Positions 18,120-27,637 of a stretch of DNA of 64,000 bases are shown here, piece after piece. The translations under genes and the position numbers were made by a program. Position 1 is the first letter of the stretch, and the number at the start of each line of letters is the position of its first letter. Location of the stretch: NCBI GenBank assembly GCA_943370595.1, contig CALRRO020000013.1:1-64000 (forward strand), in the 5' to 3' direction. Source of the stretch: Piscinibacter sp943370595 (GTDB lineage Bacteria > Pseudomonadota > Gammaproteobacteria > Burkholderiales > Burkholderiaceae_C). The notes beneath the pieces are model-generated. The model ran no database searches, was not told where the DNA came from, and worked only from the letters and a program-made list of their open reading frames with translations.

Positions 18120-19010
18120 TCAGCCCTTGATGCCGCCCGCCGTGAGGCCGGAGATCATCCATTTCTGCGCCAGGATGAAGACCACCGTGATCGGCAGGCC
18201 GGACAGGATGGCGGCGGCGGCGAAGTCGCCCCACAGGTACTTCTGTTCGTAGAGGAACATCTTCGAGCCCACCGCCAGCGTCAGCAGGTCCTGCTGCTTG
18301 AGCAGGATGGAGGCGACCGGGTACTCGATGATCGCGCCGATGAAGGCGAGCAGGAACACCACCATCAGGATCGGCACCGCCATCGGCAGCAGCACCAGCC
18401 GGAAGGCCTGCCAGGGCGTCGCTCCGTCGACCTTGGCGGCTTCCTCGATCTCGACCGGAATGGTGTCGTAGTAGCCCTTGATCGTCCACACGTGCAGCGC
18501 GATGCCGCCGGAGTACGCCAGCAGCAGCGCCCAGTGCGTGTCGATGCCGAAGGTCGGGAAGGCGTTGCCGATGCGGTCGAAGATCGCGTAGATCGCCACC
18601 AGCGCCAGCACCGACGGGAACATCTGCATCAGCATCAGCCCGGTCAGCGCCTGCTTCTTGCCGATGAACTTCATGCGCGCGAAGGCGTAGGCCGCGGTGG
18701 TCGACAGCAGAAGGCCGATCAGTGCCGAGAGCGTCGCCACCTTGACCGAGTTCCACAGCCAGCGCAGCACCGGCAGGTCGGGCTCCACCAGGCGGCCTTG
18801 CGCGTCCTGATAGGGCAGGCCGAGCGCGAAGCGCCAGTGCTCCAGGCTGATGGTCTCGGGGATGATGCTGCCGGTGGCAAAGTTGCCCGGCCGCAGCGAG
18901 ATCGAGATCACCATCAGGAACGGGAAGATGACCAGCGCGCACAGGCAGATCAGGAAGGTGTGCGCGGCGACGATGCGCCAGCGGTGCGAACGGTCGAGGA
19001 CGATGGCCAT
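18120..19010 (-). CDS. malG: maltose/maltodextrin ABC permease MalG
   Basis: MalG is the second membrane subunit of the maltodextrin importer. The 296-aa protein has about six membrane segments, starting with VAAHTFLICLCALVIFPFLMVISISL. The cytoplasmic EAA loop that contacts MalK is clear: EIEEAAKVDGATPWQAFRLVLLP. It ends in ISGLTAGGIKG, like the C-terminus of E. coli MalG. AAGGAG stands 9 nt before ATG 19010. It follows malF by 24 nt. Confidence 0.96.
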   Translation of the reverse strand: MAIVLDRSHRWRIVAAHTFLICLCALVIFPFLMVISISLRPGNFATGSIIPETISLEHWRFALGLPYQDAQGRLVEPDLPVLRWLWNSVKVATLSALIGLLLSTTAAYAFARMKFIGKKQALTGLMLMQMFPSVLALVAIYAIFDRIGNAFPTFGIDTHWALLLAYSGGIALHVWTIKGYYDTIPVEIEEAAKVDGATPWQAFRLVLLPMAVPILMVVFLLAFIGAIIEYPVASILLKQQDLLTLAVGSKMFLYEQKYLWGDFAAAAILSGLPITVVFILAQKWMISGLTAGGIKG

Positions 19011-19034
19011 GGTCGTACTGCTCCTTCGTCGTGT

Positions 19035-20564
<1,530 letters not shown>

Positions 20565-20574
20565 TTCGAGCCGA

Positions 20575-21774
20575 TCACTTCGCCTTGATGCGAGTGGCGG
20601 CGCTGTCCAGCGCTTCCTTCGGCGTCTGGCGGCCGTCGGCCACGTTGCTCAGCGCCGAGGCCATCGACGACCAGAAGCGGCCCATCTCCGGGTTGTTCGG
20701 CATCGGCGAGCCGTCCTGCGCCGAGGCCATCGTCGCCTGGATGTTCGGGTCGCTCTTCAGTTCGGCGAACAGGGCCTTGCTGGCCGGCGTGCCCAGCGGC
20801 ACGTCGTCGTTGATGGTCTTCAGGCCCTTGACGCTGAGCATGTAGTTCTCGATGAACTCCACCGCCACGTCGCGGTTCGGCGTCGACTTGTTGAGCATCG
20901 CGCCGAGCACGCCGACGAAGGGCGCGGCCTTCTTGCCGGCCACGGTCGGGATCCTCGTCACGCCGAAGTCGATGTTCGACTTCTTCAGGTTGTCCCACGA
21001 CCACGGGCCGTTGATCATCATCGCCACGTTGCCCTTGGACATGCCGGCTTCCATCTCGGCATAGCCGCTTCCGGTCGGCATGTACTTCTCGGCGATCAGC
21101 TTGCGCAGCAGTTCGGCGCCCTTGAGCGCGCCGGCATTGTTGACGCCGGTGTCCTCGGCGTCGTACGTGCCGTCGGGCTTGAGCTTGAAGGCGTAGCCGC
21201 CGTTGGCGGCCAGCAGCGGCCAGGTGAAGTAGGTGTTGCCGTAGTCCCAGAGGATGGCCTTCTTGCCCTGCGCGGCCAGCTTCTTGTCCAGCGCCATCAC
21301 CTCCTCGAAGCTCTTCGGCGGCACCTTCACCAGCGCCTTGTTGTAGACCAGCGCCACCGCCTCGATCGAGATCGGGTAGCCCCAGGTCTTGCCGCCCACG
21401 GTGAAGGCCTTCCAGGCCAGCGGGTCGATGTCGTCGCGCACCTTCTTGCCCGGGCTGACGGTCTGCAGCAGGCCGCCGGCGATCCACTCGCCGATGCGGT
21501 CATGCGGCCAGATCCAGATGTCCGGGCCCTTGCCGGCGGCAGCGGCCTGCTGGAACTTGCCCGGCGCGTCCTCCGGGTGCTCGACGGTGACCTGCACACC
21601 GGTCTTCTTGGCGAACTCGTCGCCGATCTTCTGCAGGCCGTTGTAGCCCTTGTCGCCGTTGATCCAGATCAGCAGCTTGCCCGGCTCGGCGGCCTGGGCC
21701 GTGCCGAAGGCCGAACCCAGGGTGAGCGCCGCAGCGGCGGCGACGAGGTGCAGACGTTGACGTTGAAGCTTCAT
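20575..21774 (-). CDS. malE: maltose/maltodextrin-binding periplasmic protein
   Basis: MalE captures maltodextrins in the periplasm and delivers them to MalFGK. The 399-aa precursor has a signal peptide ending near GTAQAAEPG. The mature protein starts with KLLIWINGDKGYNGLQKIGDEFAKKTGVQVTVEHPED, almost the E. coli MalE pattern, and contains GPDIWIWPHDRIGEW and AMMINGPWSWDNLKK. AAGGAG lies 6 nt upstream of ATG 21774. It follows malK after 89 nt, a gap with no clear promoter or terminator. Confidence 0.97.
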   Translation of the reverse strand: MKLQRQRLHLVAAAAALTLGSAFGTAQAAEPGKLLIWINGDKGYNGLQKIGDEFAKKTGVQVTVEHPEDAPGKFQQAAAAGKGPDIWIWPHDRIGEWIAGGLLQTVSPGKKVRDDIDPLAWKAFTVGGKTWGYPISIEAVALVYNKALVKVPPKSFEEVMALDKKLAAQGKKAILWDYGNTYFTWPLLAANGGYAFKLKPDGTYDAEDTGVNNAGALKGAELLRKLIAEKYMPTGSGYAEMEAGMSKGNVAMMINGPWSWDNLKKSNIDFGVTRIPTVAGKKAAPFVGVLGAMLNKSTPNRDVAVEFIENYMLSVKGLKTINDDVPLGTPASKALFAELKSDPNIQATMASAQDGSPMPNNPEMGRFWSSMASALSNVADGRQTPKEALDSAATRIKAK

Positions 21775-21863
21775 GCAGTTCTCCTTCGGTGATGACCGGG
21801 TGGTTGGATGGCGGTCGCAGGCCTTGAACGCACCACGACGCCGCCGGACGTCGGGGGTGACCC

Positions 21864-22961
21864 TCAGCCGGCCTGGGGCAGGGTCTTGCCCTGCGGGTTG
21901 AACAGGAAACAGCGCTTGGGCGGCAGGGCCAGCCAGGCCATGTCGCCGGTGTTCAGCGGGTTCTCGGGGTCGGTGCGCACCGTCAGGCTCTCGGTCGCGC
22001 CGGTGAGCATGACGTGCAGGTAGGTGGTGTCGCCGAGGTGCTCGGCGAGCTGGATGTGGCCCTTCACCGCGTTGTCGGCCGCCGTGGCGCTGGCGTGGAC
22101 GTGCTCGGGGCGGATGCCCAGCGTCACCGGCTCGCCGGCGGCGACCGTGCTGGCATCGACCGCCACCTGCACCACGCTGCCGTCGTGCAGCTTCACGGTG
22201 GCCAGCATCGGTGTCGCCGAGAGCAGCGTGCCGGCGATGAAGTTCATCTTCGGGCTGCCGATGAAGCCGGCCACGAACTGGTTGACCGGCTGGTGGTACA
22301 GCTCCAGCGGCGTGCCGACCTGCTCGATGCGCCCGGCGTTGAGCACGACGATGCGGTGGGCCAGCGTCATCGCCTCCACCTGGTCGTGCGTCACGTAGAC
22401 CATCGTCGTGGCCAGCTCCTTGTGCAGGCGCGACAGCTCGACGCGCATCTGCACCCGCAGCGCTGCATCGAGGTTGGAAAGGGGTTCGTCGAACAGGAAG
22501 ACGCCCGGCTTGCGCACGATGGCGCGGCCGATCGCCACGCGCTGGCGCTGGCCGCCGGACAGCGCCTTCGGCCGCCGCTCGAGCAGGTGCTCGATCTGCA
22601 GGATCTGGGCGGCGCGGTCGACCGCGGCCTTGATCTCGGCCTTGCTCATGCCGGCCAGACGCAGGCCGAAGGCCATGTTCTCGGCCACCGTCATGTGCGG
22701 GTAGAGCGCATAGCTCTGGAACACCATCGCGATGCCGCGCTTGGCCGGCGGCACCTCGTTGACCAGTTCGCCGCCGATGTAGAGCTCGCCGGCGGTGATT
22801 TCTTCCAGGCCGGCGATGCAGCGCAGCAGCGTGGACTTGCCGCAGCCCGACGGGCCGACGAAGACCATGAACTCGCCGTCGCGAATCTCGAGGTCGATGC
22901 CGGGGATGATCGTCAGGTCACCGAACGACTTCTTCAGCGCCTTGAGCAGGACGTTGGCCAT
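21864..22961 (-). CDS. malK: maltodextrin ABC transporter ATP-binding protein
   Basis: This 365-aa ATPase energises MalFG. Walker A is at residues 36-44 (GPSGCGKST), the signature is LSGGQRQRVAIGRA, Walker B is GVFLFDEPLSNLDA, and the switch His is in VYVTHDQVEAM. The C-terminal TOBE/regulatory domain (LGIRPEHVHAS) is present. AAGG lies about 6 nt before ATG 22961. Only 32 nt separate this start from the T-run of an intrinsic terminator that follows lamB, so its expression should depend on readthrough or on a promoter within lamB. Confidence 0.96.
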   Translation of the reverse strand: MANVLLKALKKSFGDLTIIPGIDLEIRDGEFMVFVGPSGCGKSTLLRCIAGLEEITAGELYIGGELVNEVPPAKRGIAMVFQSYALYPHMTVAENMAFGLRLAGMSKAEIKAAVDRAAQILQIEHLLERRPKALSGGQRQRVAIGRAIVRKPGVFLFDEPLSNLDAALRVQMRVELSRLHKELATTMVYVTHDQVEAMTLAHRIVVLNAGRIEQVGTPLELYHQPVNQFVAGFIGSPKMNFIAGTLLSATPMLATVKLHDGSVVQVAVDASTVAAGEPVTLGIRPEHVHASATAADNAVKGHIQLAEHLGDTTYLHVMLTGATESLTVRTDPENPLNTGDMAWLALPPKRCFLFNPQGKTLPQAG

Positions 22962-22992
22962 GTCAGCCTTGAGCCTTTGAAAGTGCCGATCG

Positions 22993-23021
22993 AAAAAGGG
23001 CCGGCCCCGAGGGGCCGACCC
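22993..23021 (-). terminator. intrinsic terminator between lamB and malK
   Basis: Read on the minus strand, an 11-bp stem (GGGTCGGCCCC with GGGGCCGGCCC, one G-U pair, two-nt loop) is followed directly by TTTTT. It lies 21 nt past the lamB stop and before malK. On the plus strand there is no T-run, so it acts leftward only. It probably reduces, rather than abolishes, transcription into malK. Confidence 0.85.
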
Positions 23022-23042
23022 GTTTCTCGCCGTACCGGCCGA

Positions 23043-24242
23043 TCAGAACCAGATTTCGGCCTGGAAGCCGGCAGCGGTCTTCGACTTCTTCGACTGGCCC
23101 GTCGCGGTGGCGTAGGCGTTGTTGAAGTTGAATGCCGACACGTAGAAGCGCAGTTCCGGGCGGTCGTAGTAGTTCGGACCCACCGTCAGCGTCGGGGCGA
23201 TCGTCAGCTTGGTGACGTTCTGCGAGCTGCCGCCATCGGGCTTGGTGTTCGCGGTGCCCAGTTCACCCTGGAGCTTGAAGTTCTTGGTGAACGCGTAGGC
23301 GACGCGGCCGGCCAGCGAAAGGGTCTTCGACTTCGCGGTGCCGCCCAGAGCGGTCGGCTCCTCGACCTGACCGTAGTGGATCAGGGTCTGCGCGGTCAGC
23401 GGGCCCTTCACCCAGGCCAGGCTGTCGGCGATGCGCCAGCGCTTGTAGTCCGAACCCTGCGTGCCACCGGCAAAGCCCATGTCGAGCCAGGTCGAACCTT
23501 GAGCCCACTGCAGCCACAGCGTGTTGTCGGCGCCGAACACGCCCGACTGGTTGTGCTGCAGGCTCAGGCCCGCACCGCTTTCGCCGTTGGTGCCGGAGAA
23601 CTTGCTGAAGCTGGCGGTCAGGCGCAGCTTGCCGTTCGGGTTGCTGGCGATGTCCTGCAGGTCCAGGTTCAGCAGCGTGCCGGCGTTGCCACCGACCGCG
23701 GCGTCGTCCTTGCGGAACACGGCCACGCCCAGCGAGCCGATGCCGGCGTCGATGCCGTCGGCGCCCGCGCCGTTGGCGTTCTGCAGACCGCCGTGGACGT
23801 AGAAGCTGTCATCGAAGTGCACGTCGGCACGATGGTAGAAGCGGCGGCCGACCCAGAACGTGGTGTTCGGCGCCACGTCGTAGCCCTTGGCCTCGACGTA
23901 CAGCTGGTTCACCGCCGGGGTGTTGTCCGGCGTCGAGCCCGTGCCGTAGAAGTTGGTCATCAGCAGCGCCTTGTAGTTGACGCCGCCGGCCGACATGTTC
24001 TGGCTCAGCGCAAATTCACCGTAGGTCTCGCACTCGTTGCCCAGACGGCCGATGCCGCCCTTGCCCGGTGCCTGCGAGCCCAGGCCCGCGCCTTCGCCGC
24101 CGTTGAAGCAGCGCTTGCCGTCGCCGGACGCCTGCTTCTGGCCGGGGCCGAAACGGGCGTAGCCACCCCAGTCCACGGCGCTGGCGCCGGTCGAGAGCAA
24201 GCTGATCGCCGCTGCGGCGAGCAGGGAGTGTTTCATTTTCAT
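23043..24242 (-). CDS. lamB: maltoporin (LamB family)
   Basis: LamB is the outer-membrane maltodextrin channel. The 399-aa precursor has a signal peptide (MKMKHSLLAAAAISLL to GASA). The mature protein starts VDWGGYARFGPGQ, much like the LamB N-terminus VDFHGYARSGIG. Alternating beta strands follow, with NECETYGEF, TFWVGRRFYHRADVHFDDSFYV and the typical terminal aromatic strand ending AGFQAEIWF. GAGGAG lies 7 nt before ATG 24242. Intrinsic terminators stand both in its leader (24343-24374) and just after its stop. Confidence 0.95.
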   Translation of the reverse strand: MKMKHSLLAAAAISLLSTGASAVDWGGYARFGPGQKQASGDGKRCFNGGEGAGLGSQAPGKGGIGRLGNECETYGEFALSQNMSAGGVNYKALLMTNFYGTGSTPDNTPAVNQLYVEAKGYDVAPNTTFWVGRRFYHRADVHFDDSFYVHGGLQNANGAGADGIDAGIGSLGVAVFRKDDAAVGGNAGTLLNLDLQDIASNPNGKLRLTASFSKFSGTNGESGAGLSLQHNQSGVFGADNTLWLQWAQGSTWLDMGFAGGTQGSDYKRWRIADSLAWVKGPLTAQTLIHYGQVEEPTALGGTAKSKTLSLAGRVAYAFTKNFKLQGELGTANTKPDGGSSQNVTKLTIAPTLTVGPNYYDRPELRFYVSAFNFNNAYATATGQSKKSKTAAGFQAEIWF

Positions 24243-24342
24243 CGTTGGCTCCTCAGAGGTTCTGCTGGGAAAGACCGGCAGCGTTCGCGATGCAGGACAT
24301 CACTGGGCATGCCGGGGTTTGGGGGAACGGGCTCCGGTGGTC

Positions 24343-24374
24343 AAAAAAGGGGCGGCGCCGCGGACGGCGCCGCC
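24343..24374 (-). terminator. intrinsic terminator in the lamB leader
   Basis: On the minus strand a perfect 10-bp stem (GGCGGCGCCG with CGGCGCCGCC) and a 4-nt loop are followed by CC and six T residues. It lies about 100 nt upstream of the lamB start. No promoter was seen between it and lamB, so a lamB transcript from the operator region would have to pass it. This points to attenuation, though a missed downstream promoter would remove that need. Confidence 0.75.
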
Positions 24375-24469
24375 ACCAACTCGCTCTTCCGGGAAATCGC
24401 TGCGCTGCGGTGTCGCCAGGGGCAGCGGCGGTGGCCACTGCCTCTTGCCAAACCCCGTGGTGACCCGAG

Positions 24470-24482
24470 GTAGTTGGCCTAC
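24470..24482. promoter_or_regulatory. GTAG-N5-CTAC palindrome, operator copy 1
   Basis: GTAG-TTGGC-CTAC. It shares the half-sites and 5-nt spacing of the two copies further right. It is nearest to lamB of the three. Confidence 0.55.
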
Positions 24483-24518
24483 AAACGACGCTGAAGCGCT
24501 GAATCGGAGGCGACTCTA

Positions 24519-24531
24519 GTAGTCAGACTAC
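24519..24531. promoter_or_regulatory. GTAGTC-A-GACTAC palindrome, operator copy 2
   Basis: A perfect 13-bp palindrome. With one flanking base each side it reads AGTAGTCAGACTACA, which is close to the HexR-type pattern TGTAATnnnATTACA with A-to-G changes. It is the strongest of the three sites and starts 49 bp from copy 1. Confidence 0.65.
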
Positions 24532-24633
24532 AGAGCCCGTACACGGGTTTTCCTTGGTATTTGCATCGAAGCAACATCGCGCAGCGCCGTGCATCAGGGT
24601 TCCCCAGGAGTTGTTCTTGCCGCAGATCGATAC

Positions 24634-24646
24634 GTAGTTGCGCTAC
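24634..24646. promoter_or_regulatory. GTAG-N5-CTAC palindrome, operator copy 3
   Basis: GTAG-TTGCG-CTAC, 86 bp upstream of the glk start. It has the same half-sites and spacing as the other two and is placed to control the rightward glk promoter. Confidence 0.55.
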
Positions 24647-24731
24647 ATTTCCCGGCGCCCGGCAGCGCAAGGCATGCCGATTGCACGAACGCCCCGGAAC
24701 AACAATCTCGCGGGATCTCGTCCCGGCAGAC

Positions 24732-25703
24732 ATGGACTCCTCGACCTTTCCGCGCCTCCTCGGCGACGTCGGCGGCACGAACGCCCGCTTCGCCTGGCAA
24801 GCCGCTCCCGCTGCGCCGCTGTCCGACGTGGCCACCTTGCCTTGCGCTGACCATCCGACGCTGGAAGCGGCGATGCAGCACTACCTTGCACATCTCGGGC
24901 AGGGGCAGCCGCGGTGTGCAGCCATCGGCATCGCCAACCCGGTCGTCGGCGACCAGGTGCGCATGACCAACCACCACTGGTCGTTCTCGATCGAGGCCGT
25001 TCGGCAATTGCTCGGCCTGCAGCGCCTTCTGGTCATCAACGACTTCACCGCCCTGGCGCTGTCGCTGCCGGCGCTGGCCGCCGACGAACTGCGCCAGGTC
25101 GGCGGCGGCCAGGCCGTGGCCGGGCTGCCGCTGGGGCTGCTCGGTCCAGGGACCGGCCTGGGCGTGTCAGGCCTGCTGCCGGCGCGCGAAGGCCAGCGCG
25201 CCATCCCGATCAACGGCGAAGGCGGGCACGTCACCCTGGCCGCAGCCGACGCGAAGGAGGAGGCCGTGATCCGGCGCCTGCGCGAGCGCTTCGGCCACGC
25301 TTCGGCGGAACGGGCGTTGTCCGGGCCTGGGCTGGTGAACCTCTACGTGGCCCTGTGCGAAGTGCATGGCCTCAGCGCCCAGCCGCTGCAGGCGGCCGAC
25401 GTCACCTCGCGCGCCGCGGCCGGCGAGGACTCGATCTGCGTCGAGGCGCTCGACCTGTTCTTCAGCTTTCTCGGCAACGTCGCTGGCAACCTGGCGCTGT
25501 CGCTGGGCGCACGTGGCGGCGTGTACATTGGCGGCGGCATCGTGCCGCGGCTCGGCGCTGCGATCGATCGCTCGCGCTTTCGCGAACGCTTCGAGGCGAA
25601 GGGGCGCTTCGGCAGCTACCTGCAGCCGATCCCGACGCTGGTGGTGGATGCGCGTGTTTCGCCGGCCTTGCTGGGTGCGACGCGTGCCCTGGATGATCTG
25701 TGA
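24732..25703 (+). CDS. glk: glucokinase, stand-alone
   Basis: This 323-aa ROK-unrelated (E. coli Glk-type) glucokinase phosphorylates free glucose with ATP. It shows LLGDVGGTNARFAWQ (phosphate loop), IANPVVGDQVRMTNHHWSFS, LLVINDFTALALSLPAL, GLLGPGTGLGVSGLL and ARGGVYIGGGIVPRL. ATG 24732 (MDSSTFPRLLGDVGG) is chosen because the upstream part of the open frame is Arg/Cys-rich noise. It is a paralogue of the N-terminal half of the fusion at 14077-15963, without the regulator domain, and diverges from lamB behind shared palindromes. Confidence 0.94.
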   Translation: MDSSTFPRLLGDVGGTNARFAWQAAPAAPLSDVATLPCADHPTLEAAMQHYLAHLGQGQPRCAAIGIANPVVGDQVRMTNHHWSFSIEAVRQLLGLQRLLVINDFTALALSLPALAADELRQVGGGQAVAGLPLGLLGPGTGLGVSGLLPAREGQRAIPINGEGGHVTLAAADAKEEAVIRRLRERFGHASAERALSGPGLVNLYVALCEVHGLSAQPLQAADVTSRAAAGEDSICVEALDLFFSFLGNVAGNLALSLGARGGVYIGGGIVPRLGAAIDRSRFRERFEAKGRFGSYLQPIPTLVVDARVSPALLGATRALDDL

Positions 25704-25737
25704 CGCCGTGATGCGGCGACGAGAAAGGCTTCAATCG

Positions 25738-26667
25738 ATGCAAGGGCTCAAGGCGGGACCGGCGCTGTGCGCGCTGGGGCTGGCGCTGGCACTGGGTGGC
25801 GCGGCTGCGCCGGCCCGTGCGGGGGTGATGGACTTCCTGTTCGGCGGCGACAAGACGGCCGATGCCGGCAAGGCCGATCCGCGCCAGCGCAGCTGGGTGG
25901 TGCGCGACTTCACCGCGATCCGCCTGGTGCCGCGTGAGAGCGGCTCCGCGCCCAACGAGCAGCCGGCGGCGCTGGAGGCGGAGACGCTGCGCCAGCTGCT
26001 GTCGCCCCTGCGCTTCGCCGTCGGAACCAACACGCAGCCGCTGTTCGCGACCGACGAGCTGGTCGAGCTGCTCGATCCGCTGCGCGAGGCCTTCGCGGCC
26101 GCCGGCGCCGACGACGATCTCCTGCTGCTGACCAGTTCGCGCCGCGGCGGTGGCATCTTCCAGGCACCGCAGGCGGTGACGGCGCGGCTGTTCGTTCAAG
26201 GCGGCCAGTTGCAGGTGATCGTCAACGACGCCCGCTTCGAGTTCTACAACGACTACCGCGGCACCGGCCGCGCGCCGCAGTTCAGCTTCGGCTCGCGCGC
26301 CAAGCCCGGCAAGGTCGCGCTGCGCAGTGCCGTTGGCACGCAGACGCGGGCCGACTGGGTGTCGCTGCCGCTGACGGGGGCCGCCGCTGCCGCGGTGCCG
26401 GCCGCTGCGCCAGTCACACCAGTCGCACCAGTGCAGGCCGCTCCAGCCGCTGCGGCGCCGGTCACAGCAGCGCCGGCCGCGGCAGGCGCTCGTCACGCCG
26501 CGCCGGCGCCTGCACCCGCCGCCGTGCCCGCGCTGCGACCGCGCGACCCCGGTTTCGCCGACGAGGTCGAGCAGCGCCTGATCACGCTCAAGCGCCTGCG
26601 CGACCGCGGGCTGATCAGCGAAGAGGAATACCAGCAGAAGCGCCGCGAGATCCTGCAGGCACTCTGA
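25738..26667 (+). CDS. exported protein with SHOCT-like C-terminus
   Basis: The 309-aa product has a signal peptide (hydrophobic ALCALGLALALGGAAAPARA). A middle domain rich in beta structure follows (WVVRDFTAIRLVPRESGS to ARLFVQGGQLQVIVNDARFEFYNDYRG), then an Ala/Pro/Val linker of about 65 residues, and a C-terminal helix pair (RLITLKRLRDRGLISEEEYQQKRREIL) that fits the SHOCT motif. The function is unknown. The ATG has AAAGG about 9 nt upstream; an earlier in-frame ATG at 25711 is possible. It starts 34 nt after glk and may share its transcript. Confidence 0.65.
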   Translation: MQGLKAGPALCALGLALALGGAAAPARAGVMDFLFGGDKTADAGKADPRQRSWVVRDFTAIRLVPRESGSAPNEQPAALEAETLRQLLSPLRFAVGTNTQPLFATDELVELLDPLREAFAAAGADDDLLLLTSSRRGGGIFQAPQAVTARLFVQGGQLQVIVNDARFEFYNDYRGTGRAPQFSFGSRAKPGKVALRSAVGTQTRADWVSLPLTGAAAAAVPAAAPVTPVAPVQAAPAAAAPVTAAPAAAGARHAAPAPAPAAVPALRPRDPGFADEVEQRLITLKRLRDRGLISEEEYQQKRREILQAL

Positions 26668-26681
26668 CGCGGCGGCGTGCA

Positions 26682-26699
26682 GCCCCGCGCCGGCGGGGC
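26682..26699. terminator. GC hairpin between convergent genes
   Basis: GCCCCGC-GCCG-GCGGGGC forms a 7-bp stem between the stops of the SHOCT-like gene and fabI. There is no T-run on either side, so a terminator role is only suggested by its place between convergent genes. Confidence 0.35.
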
Positions 26700-26711
26700 C
26701 GCTCGCATGGC

Positions 26712-27497
26712 TCAGGCGTTGCCCGAGCCGCCCATGACCTGGCTGAATCCGCCGTCGACGTAGGTGATCTCGGCGCTGATGCCCGCGGCCAGGTCGGACA
26801 GCAGGAAGGCGGCCGTGTTGCCGACGTCCTCGATCGTCACCGCGCGGCGGATCGGCGCCATCGCGGCGAAGTCGGCCAGCAGCTTGCCGAAGTCCTTGAT
26901 GCCCGAGGCGGCCAGCGTCTTGATCGGCCCGGCCGAGATGCCATTGACGCGGATGCCCTTGGCGCCCAGCGAGTGGGCGAGGTAACGCACGCTCGATTCG
27001 AGCGAGGCCTTGGCCAGGCCCATGGTGTTGTAGTTGGGCACGTAACGCACCGCGCCGAGGTACGACAGCGTCAGCAGTGCCGCACCGGGCCGCAGCCGCG
27101 GCAGCGCCGCCTTGGCCATCGCCGGAAAGCTGTAGGCCGAGATGTCGTGCGCGATGCGGAAGTTCTCGCGCGTCAGCCCGTCGAGGAAGTCGCCGGCAAT
27201 GGCCTCGCGCGGCGCGAAGCCGATCGAGTGCACGAAACCGTCGAACTCCGGCCAGTGCTGGCCCAGCTGGCTGAACAGCGACTCGATCTGTGCGTCGTCG
27301 CCGACATCGCAGTCGAAGGTCAGGCTGGAGCCGAACTCGGCGGCGAACTCGGCGATGCGCTCCTTGAAGCGCTCGCCCTGGTAGCTGAACGCGAGCTCGG
27401 CGCCCTCGCGATGGCAGGCGCGCGCGATGCCGTAGGCGATGGAACGGTTGTTCAGCACGCCGGTGATCAGAAGGCGCTTGCCGGCAAGAAATCCCAT
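26712..27497 (-). CDS. fabI: enoyl-[acyl-carrier-protein] reductase (NADH)
   Basis: FabI carries out the last reduction in each round of fatty-acid elongation. The 261-aa protein begins MGFLAGKRLLITGVLNNRSIAYGIA, the FabI form of the Rossmann nucleotide-binding site. The catalytic Tyr-x6-Lys is in YNTMGLAKASLESSVRYLA, and the protein ends near ITYVDGGFSQVMG. ATG 27497 has GGAGA 5 nt upstream; a longer frame reaching 27659 is not supported. The gene looks monocistronic and is divergent from the rimP operon. Confidence 0.96.
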   Translation of the reverse strand: MGFLAGKRLLITGVLNNRSIAYGIARACHREGAELAFSYQGERFKERIAEFAAEFGSSLTFDCDVGDDAQIESLFSQLGQHWPEFDGFVHSIGFAPREAIAGDFLDGLTRENFRIAHDISAYSFPAMAKAALPRLRPGAALLTLSYLGAVRYVPNYNTMGLAKASLESSVRYLAHSLGAKGIRVNGISAGPIKTLAASGIKDFGKLLADFAAMAPIRRAVTIEDVGNTAAFLLSDLAAGISAEITYVDGGFSQVMGGSGNA

Positions 27498-27585
27498 GGA
27501 GTCTCCGCGCTGCGTGTGGTGTTGGAAGGCGCCGGATTTTGGCATGGCGCCCAGCCCGGACGAGTGCTCTTGACAGCCCAGAGTC

Positions 27586-27614
27586 TTGCCTGTACTCCGG
27601 AGCCACGCTATAAT
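27586..27614 (+). promoter_or_regulatory. probable sigma-70 promoter of rimP-nusA-infB operon
   Basis: TTGCCT at 27586-27591, a 17-nt spacer and a perfect TATAAT at 27609-27614. It is by far the best -10 match I found in the window. Transcription would begin near 27621, about 120 nt before rimP. A consensus TTGACA at 27570 is too far (33 nt) from this -10. Confidence 0.7.
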
Positions 27615-27637
27615 CTGCCGTTTTCGAGAAAGCTGCG

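Larger units (their letters stand above)
24243..24731. promoter_or_regulatory. lamB/glk divergent control region
   Basis: This 489-bp gap separates lamB (leftward) from glk (rightward). It holds three GTAG-N5-CTAC palindromes (24470, 24519, 24634) and a leftward intrinsic terminator (24343-24374) between those sites and lamB. No recognisable protein gene is inside. A 61-codon leftward frame across the terminator begins with GTG and lacks a properly spaced Shine-Dalgarno. I could not place -35/-10 boxes with confidence. Confidence 0.7.

Noticed and set aside
24253..24438. 61-codon leftward frame before lamB as a leader peptide
   Set aside because: It starts with GTG with the only purine-rich stretch 2 nt away, and its Arg-rich centre is simply the translated terminator stem.
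27570..27575. Consensus TTGACA upstream of rimP as the -35 box
   Set aside because: It lies 33 nt from the TATAAT box, too far for sigma-70. TTGCCT at 27586 has the right spacing.
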